Origin: Halopiger xanaduensis SH-6
GTDB lineage: Archaea > Halobacteriota > Halobacteria > Halobacteriales > Natrialbaceae
Length of the DNA: 64,000 nt
Direction of reading: 5' to 3'
NCBI RefSeq assembly: GCF_000217715.1
Contig: NC_015666.1
Location: 2,678,270-2,742,269 of the forward strand
Positions 8,142-16,389 of the stretch are shown piece by piece. Under the pieces are notes generated by a model. That model ran no database searches. It saw only the letters and a program-made list of their open reading frames with translations, and was not told where the DNA came from. Position 1 is the stretch's first letter. Every line of letters begins with the position of its first letter. A program made the translations under genes and the position numbers.

Positions 8142-10016
8142 ATGACCGAGACCGAGTACGACTACGACGAGCTCGGACTCGTCGCCGGGCTGGAAATCCA
8201 CCAGCAACTCGACACGGCGACGAAGCTGTTCTGCCAGTGTCCGACCGAGCTTCGCGAACCCGAGGAAGCCGAGCGCACGTTCACGCGCTACCTCCACCCC
8301 ACCCGCAGCGAACTCGGCGAGATCGACGAGGCTGCCTTAGAGGAGAGCAAGGTCGAGCGCGAGTTCGAGTACCTCGCGTACGACACGACCTGCCTCGTCG
8401 AGGAGGACGACGAGCCGCCCCACGAACTCGACGACGAGGCCCTCGACACCGTCCTCGAGATCGCCCAGCTGATGGACATGAGCCCAGTCGACCAGGCCCA
8501 CGTCATGCGCAAGATCGTCGTCGACGGCTCGAACACGACCGGGTTCCAGCGCTCGACGCTGATGGCGACGGACGGCGAGATCGAAACCAGCGACGGCGCG
8601 GTCGGCATCGAGGACCTCATGCTCGAGGAGGAGAGCGCCCAGCGCGTCGCGGAGACCGACGCGGGCGTGCGCTACAGCCTCGACCGGCTCGGCATCCCGC
8701 TGGTCGAGATCGGCACCAGTCCGGACATCTCGACGCCCGAGCAGGCGCTGGAGGCGGCCGAGCGGATCGGCATGCTGCTGCGCTCGACGGGCAAAGTCAA
8801 GCGCGGCCTGGGGACGATCCGCCAGGACGTCAACGTCTCGATCGCGGAGGGCGCCCGCGTCGAGATCAAGGGCGTCCAGAGCCTCGACGACATCGACGAC
8901 ATCGTCCGCAACGAGGTCGGCCGGCAGGTTGCGCTCGTCGAGATCGCGAATGAACTGATCGATCGCGACGCGGAGGTCGGCGAACCCGAGGACGTAACCG
9001 ACGTGTTCGAGGACACCGACAGCGGCGTCATCCGGGGCGCGCTGAACGCCGGCGGCTCCGTGATGGGCGTCCCGCTGTACGGCTTCGACGGGCTCGTCGG
9101 CCGCGAGATCGCACCCGACCGCCGCCTCGGCACCGAGTTCTCCGACCACGCCAAGCGCCACGGCGCGGGCGGCATCTTCCACACCGACGAACTGCCCGCC
9201 TACGGCGTCACCGAGGAGGAAGTCGAGGCGCTGCGAGAGGCGGTCGGCGCCGGCCCCGAGGACGCCGTCGCCATCGTCGCCGACGAAACCGACGTCGCCG
9301 AGAGCGCCATCGAGGCCGTCGTCGAGCGCGCCGAAACCGCCCTCGAGGGCGTCCCCGAGGAGACCCGCGGCGCGAACGACGACGGGACGACCCGCTACCT
9401 GCGCCCGCTCCCCGGCGCGGCGCGGATGTACCCCGAGACGGACGTGCCGCCGGTCGAGCCGGACCCGAGCGAGGTGCCCGAGCCCGAACTGCTGACCGAG
9501 AAGGTCGAGCGCTACCAAGAGGAATACGATCTGGACGCCGGCCTCGCAGAGCAGGTCGCCTACGGCGAGTACATGCCGCTGTTCGAGGACGTCGTCAGCG
9601 ACGGCGTCGATCCGACGCTGGCCGCGACCACCCTCGAGTCAACGCTGACCGAACTGCGCCGCGACGACGTGCCTGTTGAGAACCTCACCGACGAGCACCT
9701 GACGGGCGTTCTCGAGATGGTCGAGGACGGCGACCTGCCCAACGAGGGCGTGGGCGACCTCCTGACGGCGCTGGCCGAGGAGCCGGATCGGACCCCTGAG
9801 GAGGCCGCCGAAGAAGAAGGACTCGGCGGCGCCGACGAGGAGGAGGTTCGCGAGGCAATCGTCGAGGTCGTCGAGCGCAACGAAGCCCAGGTCGAGGAGG
9901 AGGGTATGCAGGCCTTCTCCGGGCTCATGGGCGAGTGCATGGGCGCGCTCCGCGGGAAGGCCGACGGCGACCTCGTGAGCCAACTGCTGCGCGAGGAGAT
10001 TCAGAAGCGGGCCTGA
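8142..10016 (+). CDS. gatE: Glu-tRNA(Gln) amidotransferase subunit E
   Basis: 624-aa archaeal GatE, which with GatD converts Glu-tRNA(Gln) to Gln-tRNA(Gln), the only archaeal route to charged tRNA-Gln. GLVAGLEIHQQLDTATKLFCQC is the GatB/E start; YLHPTRSELGEID and the PLVEIGTSPDISTPEQALE region follow. A GatE-specific insert (about 285-420) and a helical tail/YqeY-like end close the protein (MQAFSGLMGECMGALRGKAD). A TATA-like ttttttac at 8110-8117 lies about 28 bp before ATG, consistent with a leaderless transcript. gatD is not in the window. Confidence 0.96.
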   Translation: MTETEYDYDELGLVAGLEIHQQLDTATKLFCQCPTELREPEEAERTFTRYLHPTRSELGEIDEAALEESKVEREFEYLAYDTTCLVEEDDEPPHELDDEALDTVLEIAQLMDMSPVDQAHVMRKIVVDGSNTTGFQRSTLMATDGEIETSDGAVGIEDLMLEEESAQRVAETDAGVRYSLDRLGIPLVEIGTSPDISTPEQALEAAERIGMLLRSTGKVKRGLGTIRQDVNVSIAEGARVEIKGVQSLDDIDDIVRNEVGRQVALVEIANELIDRDAEVGEPEDVTDVFEDTDSGVIRGALNAGGSVMGVPLYGFDGLVGREIAPDRRLGTEFSDHAKRHGAGGIFHTDELPAYGVTEEEVEALREAVGAGPEDAVAIVADETDVAESAIEAVVERAETALEGVPEETRGANDDGTTRYLRPLPGAARMYPETDVPPVEPDPSEVPEPELLTEKVERYQEEYDLDAGLAEQVAYGEYMPLFEDVVSDGVDPTLAATTLESTLTELRRDDVPVENLTDEHLTGVLEMVEDGDLPNEGVGDLLTALAEEPDRTPEEAAEEEGLGGADEEEVREAIVEVVERNEAQVEEEGMQAFSGLMGECMGALRGKADGDLVSQLLREEIQKRA

Positions 10017-10087
10017 TTCCGGATCGGCGATTCGGTAGCGGGATACGCGGTCCTGTACTCGGAAGACGCGTGTCGTTCGGGTTCGCG

Positions 10088-10462
10088 CTATTCAATGACC
10101 GGTGAGAACGTAATCGAGTCCGCCTCGATGTCGACGAACAGTCCGCTCGCATCGCTCTCGCCGTCGGACCACTCGTACGTCTCCGGTGGGCCGTCGTCGA
10201 CGCTGATCTGAACCTCGACTCGAGCACCGCTCACGACCTCGTCGTACGCCTCGGACTCGTCTTCGTCGAGCGACAGCGTGTCCTCGAGCAGTCGCGCGCC
10301 GTCGGACAGTCGCGTCACGCGAAGGGTCGCAGTCGCCGTCTGCGACCGTTCGTTCGAGACGGTGATGTCCGTCGCCCCGTCGGAGTTCACGCTCAGACAA
10401 CCGGCCGTCCCGACCACCGCGACCGAAAGGCCGCCGAGGAACGTCCGTCGATCGATTGTCAC
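10088..10462 (-). CDS. Small Tat lipoprotein, unknown function
   Basis: 124 aa. MTIDRRTFLGG is a Tat motif, followed by a short hydrophobic stretch and lipobox TAGC (C18). The mature part is all predicted beta: an ITVSNERSQTATATLRVTRL strand-turn-strand pattern of the kind seen in small immunoglobulin-like folds, very acidic, without recognisable catalytic residues. It lies between gatE (convergent) and the Lrp gene (same strand). No function can be given. Confidence 0.75.
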   Translation of the reverse strand: MTIDRRTFLGGLSVAVVGTAGCLSVNSDGATDITVSNERSQTATATLRVTRLSDGARLLEDTLSLDEDESEAYDEVVSGARVEVQISVDDGPPETYEWSDGESDASGLFVDIEADSITFSPVIE

Positions 10463-10518
10463 TATCGAAGCGGTTTGTATTTGCAGTGAAGTGTCTTCTG
10501 GAACTCTCAGCCGGACCG

Positions 10519-11001
10519 TCAGTCGTCGACCAACTCCTCGAGCAGCGTCTCCAACTCGTAGCTCTGGAGCGCGTCCCGCTCCTCGATCGCCGAGATAACG
10601 AACGTCGAATCGGTGCGCTCGACGCCCTCGATCTGCTCGAACTCCGCGATCAGGCGCTCGACCATCTCGCTGCCGCTCAGCCGGGCGACGACGATGAAGT
10701 CCGTCTCGCCCATCGTGAAGTAGACGTTCGTGACCCCCTCGACGGTCAGCAAGCGGTCCGCGAACTCCTCGTAGGAACCCTGGTAGTCGGCGTGGACCTG
10801 GACCAAGACGGTGACGCCGAGGCCCAACTCCTCGAGGTCGATGTCGTACCGGTCGTTCTCGATGACGCCCTCCTCGCGGAGGTTGTTGAGCCGGTAGTGG
10901 ATCGTCGAGACCGGAATGCCGGTCTCCTCGTGGAGTTGCTCTGGACTGCCGGTCTCGAGTTCGGAGATCGCCTTCAGCAGCCGGATGTCGCGCTCGTCCA
11001 T
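10519..11001 (-). CDS. Lrp/AsnC-family transcriptional regulator
   Basis: 160 aa. N-terminal winged helix-turn-helix (DERDIRLLKAISELETGSPEQLHEETGIPVSTIHYRLNNL, about 2-60) followed by the Lrp/RAM alpha-beta ligand domain (VTVLVQVHADYQGSYEEFADRLL ... VEGVTNVYFTMGETDFIVVARL). It is divergent from the EamA exporter, a usual layout for an Lrp regulator that controls an amino-acid exporter and itself. The A/T-rich palindromes at 11092-11117 between them are candidate sites. Confidence 0.9.
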   Translation of the reverse strand: MDERDIRLLKAISELETGSPEQLHEETGIPVSTIHYRLNNLREEGVIENDRYDIDLEELGLGVTVLVQVHADYQGSYEEFADRLLTVEGVTNVYFTMGETDFIVVARLSGSEMVERLIAEFEQIEGVERTDSTFVISAIEERDALQSYELETLLEELVDD

Positions 11002-11091
11002 AGCGGACGTTTTGCGGCCGCGAACGTGTGTCTTTCGCTCGATATGATTGGAGTTATCTCTAACTAGTTGCCCGTAATCCAGCAGCTGTTC

Positions 11092-11117
11092 GGATTATAT
11101 CCATATGTATGATTCAT
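11092..11117. promoter_or_regulatory. Cluster of A/T-rich palindromes between lrp and eamA
   Basis: Three short dyads lie side by side: ggattatatcc (11092-11102), catatg (11102-11107) and atgattcat (11109-11117). They are about 65-90 bp before the EamA start and about 90-115 bp before the lrp start. This suits Lrp-family binding sites, but short A/T palindromes are weak evidence alone. Confidence 0.3.
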
Positions 11118-11180
11118 AATTCGAGAAATGTCGAACTTTGGCAGAAGCTTCTAAATAGGGGAAGGCTTTTCGAATGGAGT

Positions 11181-12212
11181 ATGACTCTACTCGGATCAGT
11201 GCCAGACGGGTACCGCGAAGCGGTGCTCTTTTCGATACTGGCGCTCTGTTGGGGAAGTTCGTTCGTGGCGATCGAAATCGGCCTCGAGTACGTGCCGCCG
11301 CTGCTGTTCGCGGGCTTTCGGTACGCGATCGCCGGCGCGATCGTGCTCGGCTACGCGGCGGTCGCGACCGACCAGGTTCGGCCGGAGACGCACACGGAGT
11401 GGCTCGCGGCCGGCGTCGCGGGCGTCTTCGTTATCGCGCTCTACCACGGTCTGCTGTACCTCGGGGAGCTGTACGTCCCCGGCGCGGTCGCGGCGACCGT
11501 CGTCAGCACGGCGCCGATTCTCACCGCGGCGTTCGCCGGCGTCATCCTGCCGGAGGAGCGACTCGCGCCCGCCGGCGTCGTCGGCTTCGTGCTCGGCCTG
11601 GTCGGCGTGATCGCGGTCGTCCAGCCCACGTCGGCGGCCTTTACCAGCGAAGTGACCCTCGGCGTCGCGCTCGTGTTCGGCTCGGCGATCGCCTTCGCCC
11701 TCGGGAGCGTCCTCACGCGGCCGTTCAAGTCGGACCTGCCGATCGAGACGCTCCAGGCGTGGGCGATGCTGATCGGGGCCGGCGTCCTGCTCGCGTGGGC
11801 GGCCGTCCGCGGGGAGTCGGTGTCGTCGATCGCGTACACGACGGAGACGTTCCTCTCCTTCGGCTACCTGACGCTCGTCTCCGGCGTGTTCGCTTTCTTC
11901 CTCTACTTCGAGCTGCTCGAGCGCAGCGGCGCCACGCAGGTCATCCTCGTCAGCTACGCCGAGCCGGTGGTCGCGATGGGGGCGAGCTGGGTCGTCGTGG
12001 GCTACGTCGTCGACTCGCTGACGATCGTCGGCCTGCTGACGATCCTCGCCGGCTTCGTCATCATCAAGCGTCGGGCGCTGTACGAGCTCGTACGATCGAC
12101 CGGAATCGGCCGGCCGACGCCGTTCGCGACCGACTCGCGGGCTGCGGACGGCTGCTCGAGCGCGCGCACGCGCACCGACGGCGGCGTGGAGTTCGACTCG
12201 AGCGACGACTAG
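11181..12212 (+). CDS. EamA/DMT-family transporter
   Basis: About 343 aa with ten transmembrane helices arranged as two EamA repeats. The first opens ALCWGSSFVAIEIGLEYVPP LLFAGFRY and the second follows LGVALVFGSAIAFALGSVL. DMT carriers of this type export amino acids or other small metabolites. ATG 11181 is preferred over 11109 because taaataggg at about 11152-11160 gives a TATA element about 25 bp upstream. The C-terminal tail (about 310-343) is hydrophilic. Divergent from an Lrp regulator, which supports a link to amino acids. Confidence 0.85.
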   Translation: MTLLGSVPDGYREAVLFSILALCWGSSFVAIEIGLEYVPPLLFAGFRYAIAGAIVLGYAAVATDQVRPETHTEWLAAGVAGVFVIALYHGLLYLGELYVPGAVAATVVSTAPILTAAFAGVILPEERLAPAGVVGFVLGLVGVIAVVQPTSAAFTSEVTLGVALVFGSAIAFALGSVLTRPFKSDLPIETLQAWAMLIGAGVLLAWAAVRGESVSSIAYTTETFLSFGYLTLVSGVFAFFLYFELLERSGATQVILVSYAEPVVAMGASWVVVGYVVDSLTIVGLLTILAGFVIIKRRALYELVRSTGIGRPTPFATDSRAADGCSSARTRTDGGVEFDSSDD

Positions 12213-12261
12213 AGCAAAACGGAGACGGACCGTTTTTCACCTGCACGCGAACAGCAACGGT

Positions 12262-13437
12262 ATGAATCGCGTTCGGATCTGGACGCTCGGCATCTTCCTG
12301 TTCGTCTTCGGCGACGCGGTCGCCATGCAGGCGCGCGGCCCGATCCTCGCGGAACTCGGCGGCGAATTCGGCGTCACGGAGGCCGCGCTGGGGCTGGTCG
12401 CGCCGGCGGGGACCGCGGGGTTCGTCCTCGCGGTCGTCGCGACGGGGCTGCTCGCCGGTCGGCTCCCGATCCGCCGGACGGTGGCGATCGGTGCGGTCGG
12501 CGTCGTCGTCGCGCTCGCGGCGATGGCGGCGGCGCCGATCTACCTCGTCTTCCTCGGCGCCCTCCTGGTTCAGGGCGGCGCCGCCGGGGTCTTCCGCGGC
12601 CTCGACCGGGCGGTTCTGAGCCACCTCCACGCGGCGCGTCGCGGTCGCGTCTACGCGGCCTACGCGTTCGTCTGGGCCGTCGGCGCGGTGCTGGGCCCGC
12701 AACTCGTCAGCGCCGTGTTGACCGTCGCCGACTGGCGGGCCGTGTTCGTCGTCATCGCCTGCTTCTTCGTGCCGACCATCCTCGTCGCGGGCCGAACCGA
12801 ACTCCCCGCGGTCGACGCCGAGCGATCGCTCTCTCGAGCCGCGCTCGGCGAACTGCTCCGACGGCGGTCGGTCGTCGCCGCCTGCCTCGGGATGCTGCTC
12901 GTCGGCGCCGTCGAGGGGATTCTCTTCACGTGGCTCGCCTACTACGCCGGCACGTTCTACCCGACGGCGACGGCGAACCTGCTGCTGTCGGCGTACCTGC
13001 TCGCGTACATTCCCGCGCGGCTCGGGTACACGTTCGTGATCGATCGCGTCCCCGCGCTCGCGCTGTTGCTCGTTGCGACGCTGCCGACGATTCCGGCGCT
13101 CGCCGTCGCGTTTTCGGGGACGACCGGTCCCGTCCTCTTTCTCGCCGTCTTCGTCGCCGGCGCGGGACTCTCGAGCGTGTTTCCGACGCTGTCGGCCTAC
13201 GCCGTCGAAGCGGCGCCCGAGTACAGCGGCCCGCTGACCGCGCTGACGACCGGCGCGACGTACGCCGGCATCGCGATCGCCCCGGCGATCGTCGGCGTGC
13301 TCGCCGAGTTCGCGGGGATCGGCCGCGCGCTCTGGCTAACCGTCGCGCTGGCGGTCGCCCTCTTCGCGACCATCGCGGGGACGTGGCTCTGGACGGGTAC
13401 GCCGAGCGCGCCGTCGTCCGACACGGCCTCGAGTTGA
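12262..13437 (+). CDS. MFS transporter
   Basis: 391-aa major facilitator with about twelve hydrophobic segments. The loop 2-3 signature appears in the TGLLAGRLPIRRT region, and the second half restarts at RRRSVVAACLGMLLVGAVEG. The substrate cannot be told; predicted drug or metabolite carriers look like this. It begins 49 bp after the EamA gene on the same strand, with its own TATA-like gtttttcac at about 12231-12239. Confidence 0.82.
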   Translation: MNRVRIWTLGIFLFVFGDAVAMQARGPILAELGGEFGVTEAALGLVAPAGTAGFVLAVVATGLLAGRLPIRRTVAIGAVGVVVALAAMAAAPIYLVFLGALLVQGGAAGVFRGLDRAVLSHLHAARRGRVYAAYAFVWAVGAVLGPQLVSAVLTVADWRAVFVVIACFFVPTILVAGRTELPAVDAERSLSRAALGELLRRRSVVAACLGMLLVGAVEGILFTWLAYYAGTFYPTATANLLLSAYLLAYIPARLGYTFVIDRVPALALLLVATLPTIPALAVAFSGTTGPVLFLAVFVAGAGLSSVFPTLSAYAVEAAPEYSGPLTALTTGATYAGIAIAPAIVGVLAEFAGIGRALWLTVALAVALFATIAGTWLWTGTPSAPSSDTASS

Positions 13438-13471
13438 AGCGAAAGAAACCGAGAAGAACTGAACGGCTCAG

Positions 13472-14569
13472 TTATTCGCTGTCGACCAGATCGCCCGCGT
13501 ACTCGGCGTCGACCACGGCGGTCGTCCCGTCCTGCACCACCGCAACGGCGACCGAATCGGCGTCCGTTCCAAGCGACGACGACTCGAGGCGCTCGCGGTC
13601 GAGCCGCTCGGCGTCTGCGTAGGTCGCGACGGCGCGTGCGCTGGCGTCGTTGCCCTCGCCGTTGCCGACCGAGAGGTGCTGGTGGAGGCCGTTCGCGCCC
13701 GCGAACGCGTCGAAGGCGAACGTGAGCTGGTCGGCGTCGTCGGCCGCGCTCTCGAGCGTTTCGGCCGCGAACTCATCGTCCGCGGTGGAGAGGCCGAGCG
13801 CGATCCCGTCGTTCTCGCCGGCGCGGAGGAGGGCATCGAATCCGTCGTCGACCGCGTGTTTCGGCTCGCGCTCGCCGGCGGCCGTCGCGACGGTTCGCTT
13901 GACTGCGGTGACCGGATCGAAATCCGAGTCGCTCCCGCTAGGCGCGGAGAAGGCGAAGACCTCGTCCGTGACGCCGACGACCTCGCCGGTTTCGGGGTCC
14001 GCGTAGGTCGCGTACTCGCTCGCGACGGTTTCGGGTTCGTAGGCATCTACACTCTCGAGGTCTGCGGTGAGACCGTCGAAGTCGTACGCGCCGACGAACG
14101 CGTAGACGCCGTCGGCGAAGACGAACGTTTCCTGCGTGCCGTCCGCTTGCTCGGTTTCGCTGTTCGCCCGATACGCCTCGAGGCTGGGCGAGTTCCCGAG
14201 CAGTCCGATGGCGTGCGAGCAGTACAGCGCGACGAGGATCGGATTGCCGAGCAGCGGATCGCTCGGCTCGTCGCCGGCCTCGGCGTCGGACCCCTCGAGC
14301 AGCGACGCCATCGTCTCGACGTCGATCGCGCCGTAGAAGTAGCCGGTGCCGTCCGTCTCGGGGAGGACGGTGGCGTACGACGGGAGTTCCGTCCCGAGCG
14401 AGACGTCGGCGTCGTCGGTCGATTGGTCGTCTTCGGTTCCGTCGTCGGGTCCGTCCGTGCCGTCGCCGTTTCCGGAATCGGCGTCGTCGGTAGTTTCCGA
14501 ACAGCCGGCGAGGGCGAGCATTCCGGAGCCGACGAGCGACAGCGCGGTTCGCCGATCGAACGTAGTCAT
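13472..14569 (-). CDS. Tat lipoprotein, unknown function
   Basis: 365 aa. FDRRTALSLVGSGMLALAGC is a Tat motif plus lipobox (C23). An acidic Asp/Ser/Gly spacer (about 24-60) precedes a domain that seems to hold two related halves (LPSYATVLPETDGTGYFYGAID, and later a second alpha-beta segment around FAFDAFAGANGL). It resembles haloarchaeal secreted proteins of unknown role; no enzyme motif was seen. Convergent with the MFS gene. Confidence 0.75.
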   Translation of the reverse strand: MTTFDRRTALSLVGSGMLALAGCSETTDDADSGNGDGTDGPDDGTEDDQSTDDADVSLGTELPSYATVLPETDGTGYFYGAIDVETMASLLEGSDAEAGDEPSDPLLGNPILVALYCSHAIGLLGNSPSLEAYRANSETEQADGTQETFVFADGVYAFVGAYDFDGLTADLESVDAYEPETVASEYATYADPETGEVVGVTDEVFAFSAPSGSDSDFDPVTAVKRTVATAAGEREPKHAVDDGFDALLRAGENDGIALGLSTADDEFAAETLESAADDADQLTFAFDAFAGANGLHQHLSVGNGEGNDASARAVATYADAERLDRERLESSSLGTDADSVAVAVVQDGTTAVVDAEYAGDLVDSE

Positions 14570-14665
14570 GCGGTAGGAGTCGCCGCTAGACCCACATTAT
14601 TGTACTGGCCTTTCGGACGAAAATATGTCAACGCGGTCACAGGCGGTCGGAAATCCGTCGACGGG

Positions 14666-15475
14666 CTACGGATCCGACTCTGACTCCGACTGCTCTGCCG
14701 GCCGTTCCGTCGCGCGCCTGAGCAAGCCGAGCAGCGTGTTGGCCTCGCGCTTCGTGAGATCGGCGCGGCCGTGCACGCGGCGGAGCATCCGCATCGTCTT
14801 CTCCCGTTTCTCGTCGGGGTGGTTAATCTCCTCGAGGAGGTCCGCCCACTGGTCGTAGAGCCGATCGTACATCGGTTCGGGCGCGCGGACGCGCTCGAGG
14901 TCCGGCAGCTGGGTGTCGTCGTCGGACAGCGTCAGCGTCCGGAGTTCGTAGAGCGTGACCGTCGCCGCCTGGCCGAGATTGAGCACCGGATACTCCTCGT
15001 TGCCCGGAATCGAGCAGATCTCGTCGATCCGCGCGAGTTCCTCGTTGGTCAGGCCGACGCGCTCGCGGCCGAATACCAGCGCCGTCGGCGCCTCGACGGT
15101 CGGCAGCCGTTCGGCGAGGTCCGCCGGCGTCGAGAACGGGAACCGGATGTGGCTGCGGTCGTCCTCGTTGGTGACGGCCGTACAGCCGATCGTGTGGTAG
15201 TTCTCGACGAGTTCGTCGAACGTGATCTCGGTCGCGTTCGGGAGAATATCCTCTCGAGCGTGGCCCGCGAAGCCGTAGGCCTCGCCGTCGGGGTCGAGCT
15301 CGGGGGGATCGATCAGCAGGAGGTCCTCGAACCCGAAGTTCTTCATCGCCCGGGCGATCGTGCCGACGTTACCCGGCGACTGGGCGTCGACGACGGCGAC
15401 GGCGGGCGGCGTTCGGTCGTCCGGGAGCGTTGCGTCCGAGTCGTCCGGCCGGTTGGGTGCAGTGTCGTCCGACAT
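14666..15475 (-). CDS. trmJ: tRNA 2'-O-methyltransferase TrmJ (SPOUT)
   Basis: 269-aa SpoU-family enzyme. AVAVVDAQSPGNVGTIARAM (motif 1, conserved N and R), TALVFGRERVGLTNEEL (motif 2) and IPGNEEYPVLNLGQAATVTLYE (motif 3, the SAM-binding knot) are all present. TrmJ methylates the ribose at position 32 of tRNA. An acidic N-terminal tail of about 24 residues and an alpha-helical C-terminal extension (MYDRLYDQWADLLEEINHP) are standard for the archaeal type. It borders the putative origin on the left. Confidence 0.9.
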   Translation of the reverse strand: MSDDTAPNRPDDSDATLPDDRTPPAVAVVDAQSPGNVGTIARAMKNFGFEDLLLIDPPELDPDGEAYGFAGHAREDILPNATEITFDELVENYHTIGCTAVTNEDDRSHIRFPFSTPADLAERLPTVEAPTALVFGRERVGLTNEELARIDEICSIPGNEEYPVLNLGQAATVTLYELRTLTLSDDDTQLPDLERVRAPEPMYDRLYDQWADLLEEINHPDEKREKTMRMLRRVHGRADLTKREANTLLGLLRRATERPAEQSESESDP

Positions 15476-15685
15476 GATTAGCTCTCGTCGTCCGATTTGG
15501 TGGGCGATTGCTCGAGCAACTGTCTGCGAGAGGGCGGCCCGTGAAGCCGAGCAGATGAACCGATCATACGGGAGGTATCGAGCGGGTGTGGAAAAGTGAT
15601 GCGTTCGTGACGGCGGACGGAGTTAGGGTTATGGGACCTCGAGGCAGTTGTGATGTTTGTCGGGTTTACGGATCGGACCGATTTG

Positions 15686-15750
15686 TTCTTCCTTTCTCTT
15701 TCCTTCTCTGTCTCGTTGGACTAGTCTAGTATCTAGTTCTCTAGTACAGT
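15686..15750. other. Candidate duplex-unwinding element: pyrimidine tract plus CTAG cluster
   Basis: A 24-nt run of only C and T (15686-15709) is followed by four CTAG tetranucleotides at 15721, 15726, 15733 and 15741. GC content is far below the surroundings, which fits a melting region left of the ORB-like repeats. Confidence 0.45.
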
Positions 15751-15866
15751 TATTCACCTGCACCGAAGTCTATTACACAAATCGGAGTTGGGATCGCATA
15801 GAATACTCGATCTGTCCTCATTCTCTGGCAGAAATCTCGAGGATTGCAATCTGATAGGGTGGGGAG

Positions 15867-15892
15867 GGACACACCCCCCTCGCGTTTGTAAG
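15867..15892 (-). repeat. ORB-like repeat 1 (degenerate)
   Basis: On the minus strand it reads TTACAAACGCGAGGGGGGTG followed by TGTCCC. It has two mismatches in the TTACATCCGCGA core and the strongest G-string of the five copies. Confidence 0.6.
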
Positions 15893-15921
15893 CCCTTGTC
15901 GGTGGGTGAGGGTTCTGTACG

Positions 15922-15950
15922 GGAACACACCTTATTCGCGGATGTAAAAT
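15922..15950 (-). repeat. ORB-like repeat 2
   Basis: On the minus strand it reads TTTTACATCCGCGA, then AATAA, then GGTGTGTTCCC. The 12-bp core is perfect; the spacer before GGTGTGT is A/T. Confidence 0.7.
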
Positions 15951-15964
15951 ATCGCGTTAGACGG

Positions 15965-15986
15965 GCCGATTCGTGAGAAAATCGGC
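15965..15986. repeat. Inverted repeat at the centre of the ORB array
   Basis: GCCGATT (15965-15971) and AATCGGC (15980-15986) are perfect 7-bp arms around an 8-nt loop. It lies midway between the divergent repeats 2 and 3. Confidence 0.6.
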
Positions 15987-16018
15987 GATTATCTCACTCC
16001 CTACCCACCTATTTCCCG

Positions 16019-16046
16019 TTACATCCGCGACGATGGTGTGTGTGCC
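16019..16046 (+). repeat. ORB-like repeat 3
   Basis: TTACATCCGCGACGATGGTG followed by TGTGTGCC: perfect core, then GGTGTGTG. It forms a divergent pair with repeat 2. Confidence 0.7.
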
Positions 16047-16194
16047 GAACCCGGAATGTGGGTGCCGATCCGAAAATCGCGTTTCCGTAGTTTTTGACTC
16101 GAGTCGATTCGGATTCTTCCTCGCAGTTCAGTTGCTCGCCGAACCTCGAACTCGAATTCCGATCGCAATCCGGCGGAGAGGCGACGTTCGGCAG

Positions 16195-16217
16195 TTACAT
16201 CCGCGACGGGGGTGTCC
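16195..16217 (+). repeat. ORB-like repeat 4
   Basis: TTACATCCGCGACGGGGGTG followed by TCC: perfect core with a five-G string, the copy closest in form to classical ORB elements. Confidence 0.7.
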
Positions 16218-16326
16218 GTCCGTGAACGGCGGGACAGCCGCCCGATTAGACGCGCGATGGCGGCGATTCGTATCGATACCGTCGTTCGTCGGGTATTGTC
16301 GCCACCTAGATGCTAACACAGGCGAT

Positions 16327-16347
16327 TTACATCCGCGATCGATCTCC
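16327..16347 (+). repeat. ORB-like repeat 5, half element at the orc1 promoter
   Basis: TTACATCCGCGA is intact but the G-string half is replaced by TCGATCTCC. It ends about three bases before the TATA-like gctttatttc (about 16351-16360) of orc1, so bound Orc1 could repress its own gene. Confidence 0.6.
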
Positions 16348-16389
16348 ATAGCTTTATTTCAATCCAGCCGGTAGTCGCCCGACACTGCA

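Larger units (their letters stand above)
15655..16389. other. Putative replication origin (oriC) beside orc1/cdc6
   Basis: The stretch between trmJ and orc1 has no credible gene and shows the expected parts of a haloarchaeal origin. These are a 24-nt pure pyrimidine run (15686-15709), an A/T-rich, CTAG-rich segment (15716-15860), and five repeats of the form TTACATCCGCGA-n(3-4)-GGTGTGT. Two repeats on the minus strand and three on the plus strand face each other across 15950-16019. The last repeat abuts the orc1 promoter. Known: haloarchaeal origins lie next to their own orc1/cdc6 and carry origin-specific ORB repeats ending in a G-string. That this origin is active is inference. Confidence 0.75.

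Noticed and set aside
11109-11180. Start of the EamA gene at 11109
   Set aside because: It lies before the TATA-like taaataggg; the ATG at 11181 has the right spacing and matches EamA proteins.
15476-16389. Short ORFs in the origin gap as genes
   Set aside because: The frames (15657-15854, 15973-16374) are crossed by conserved ORB-like repeats and show no family likeness.
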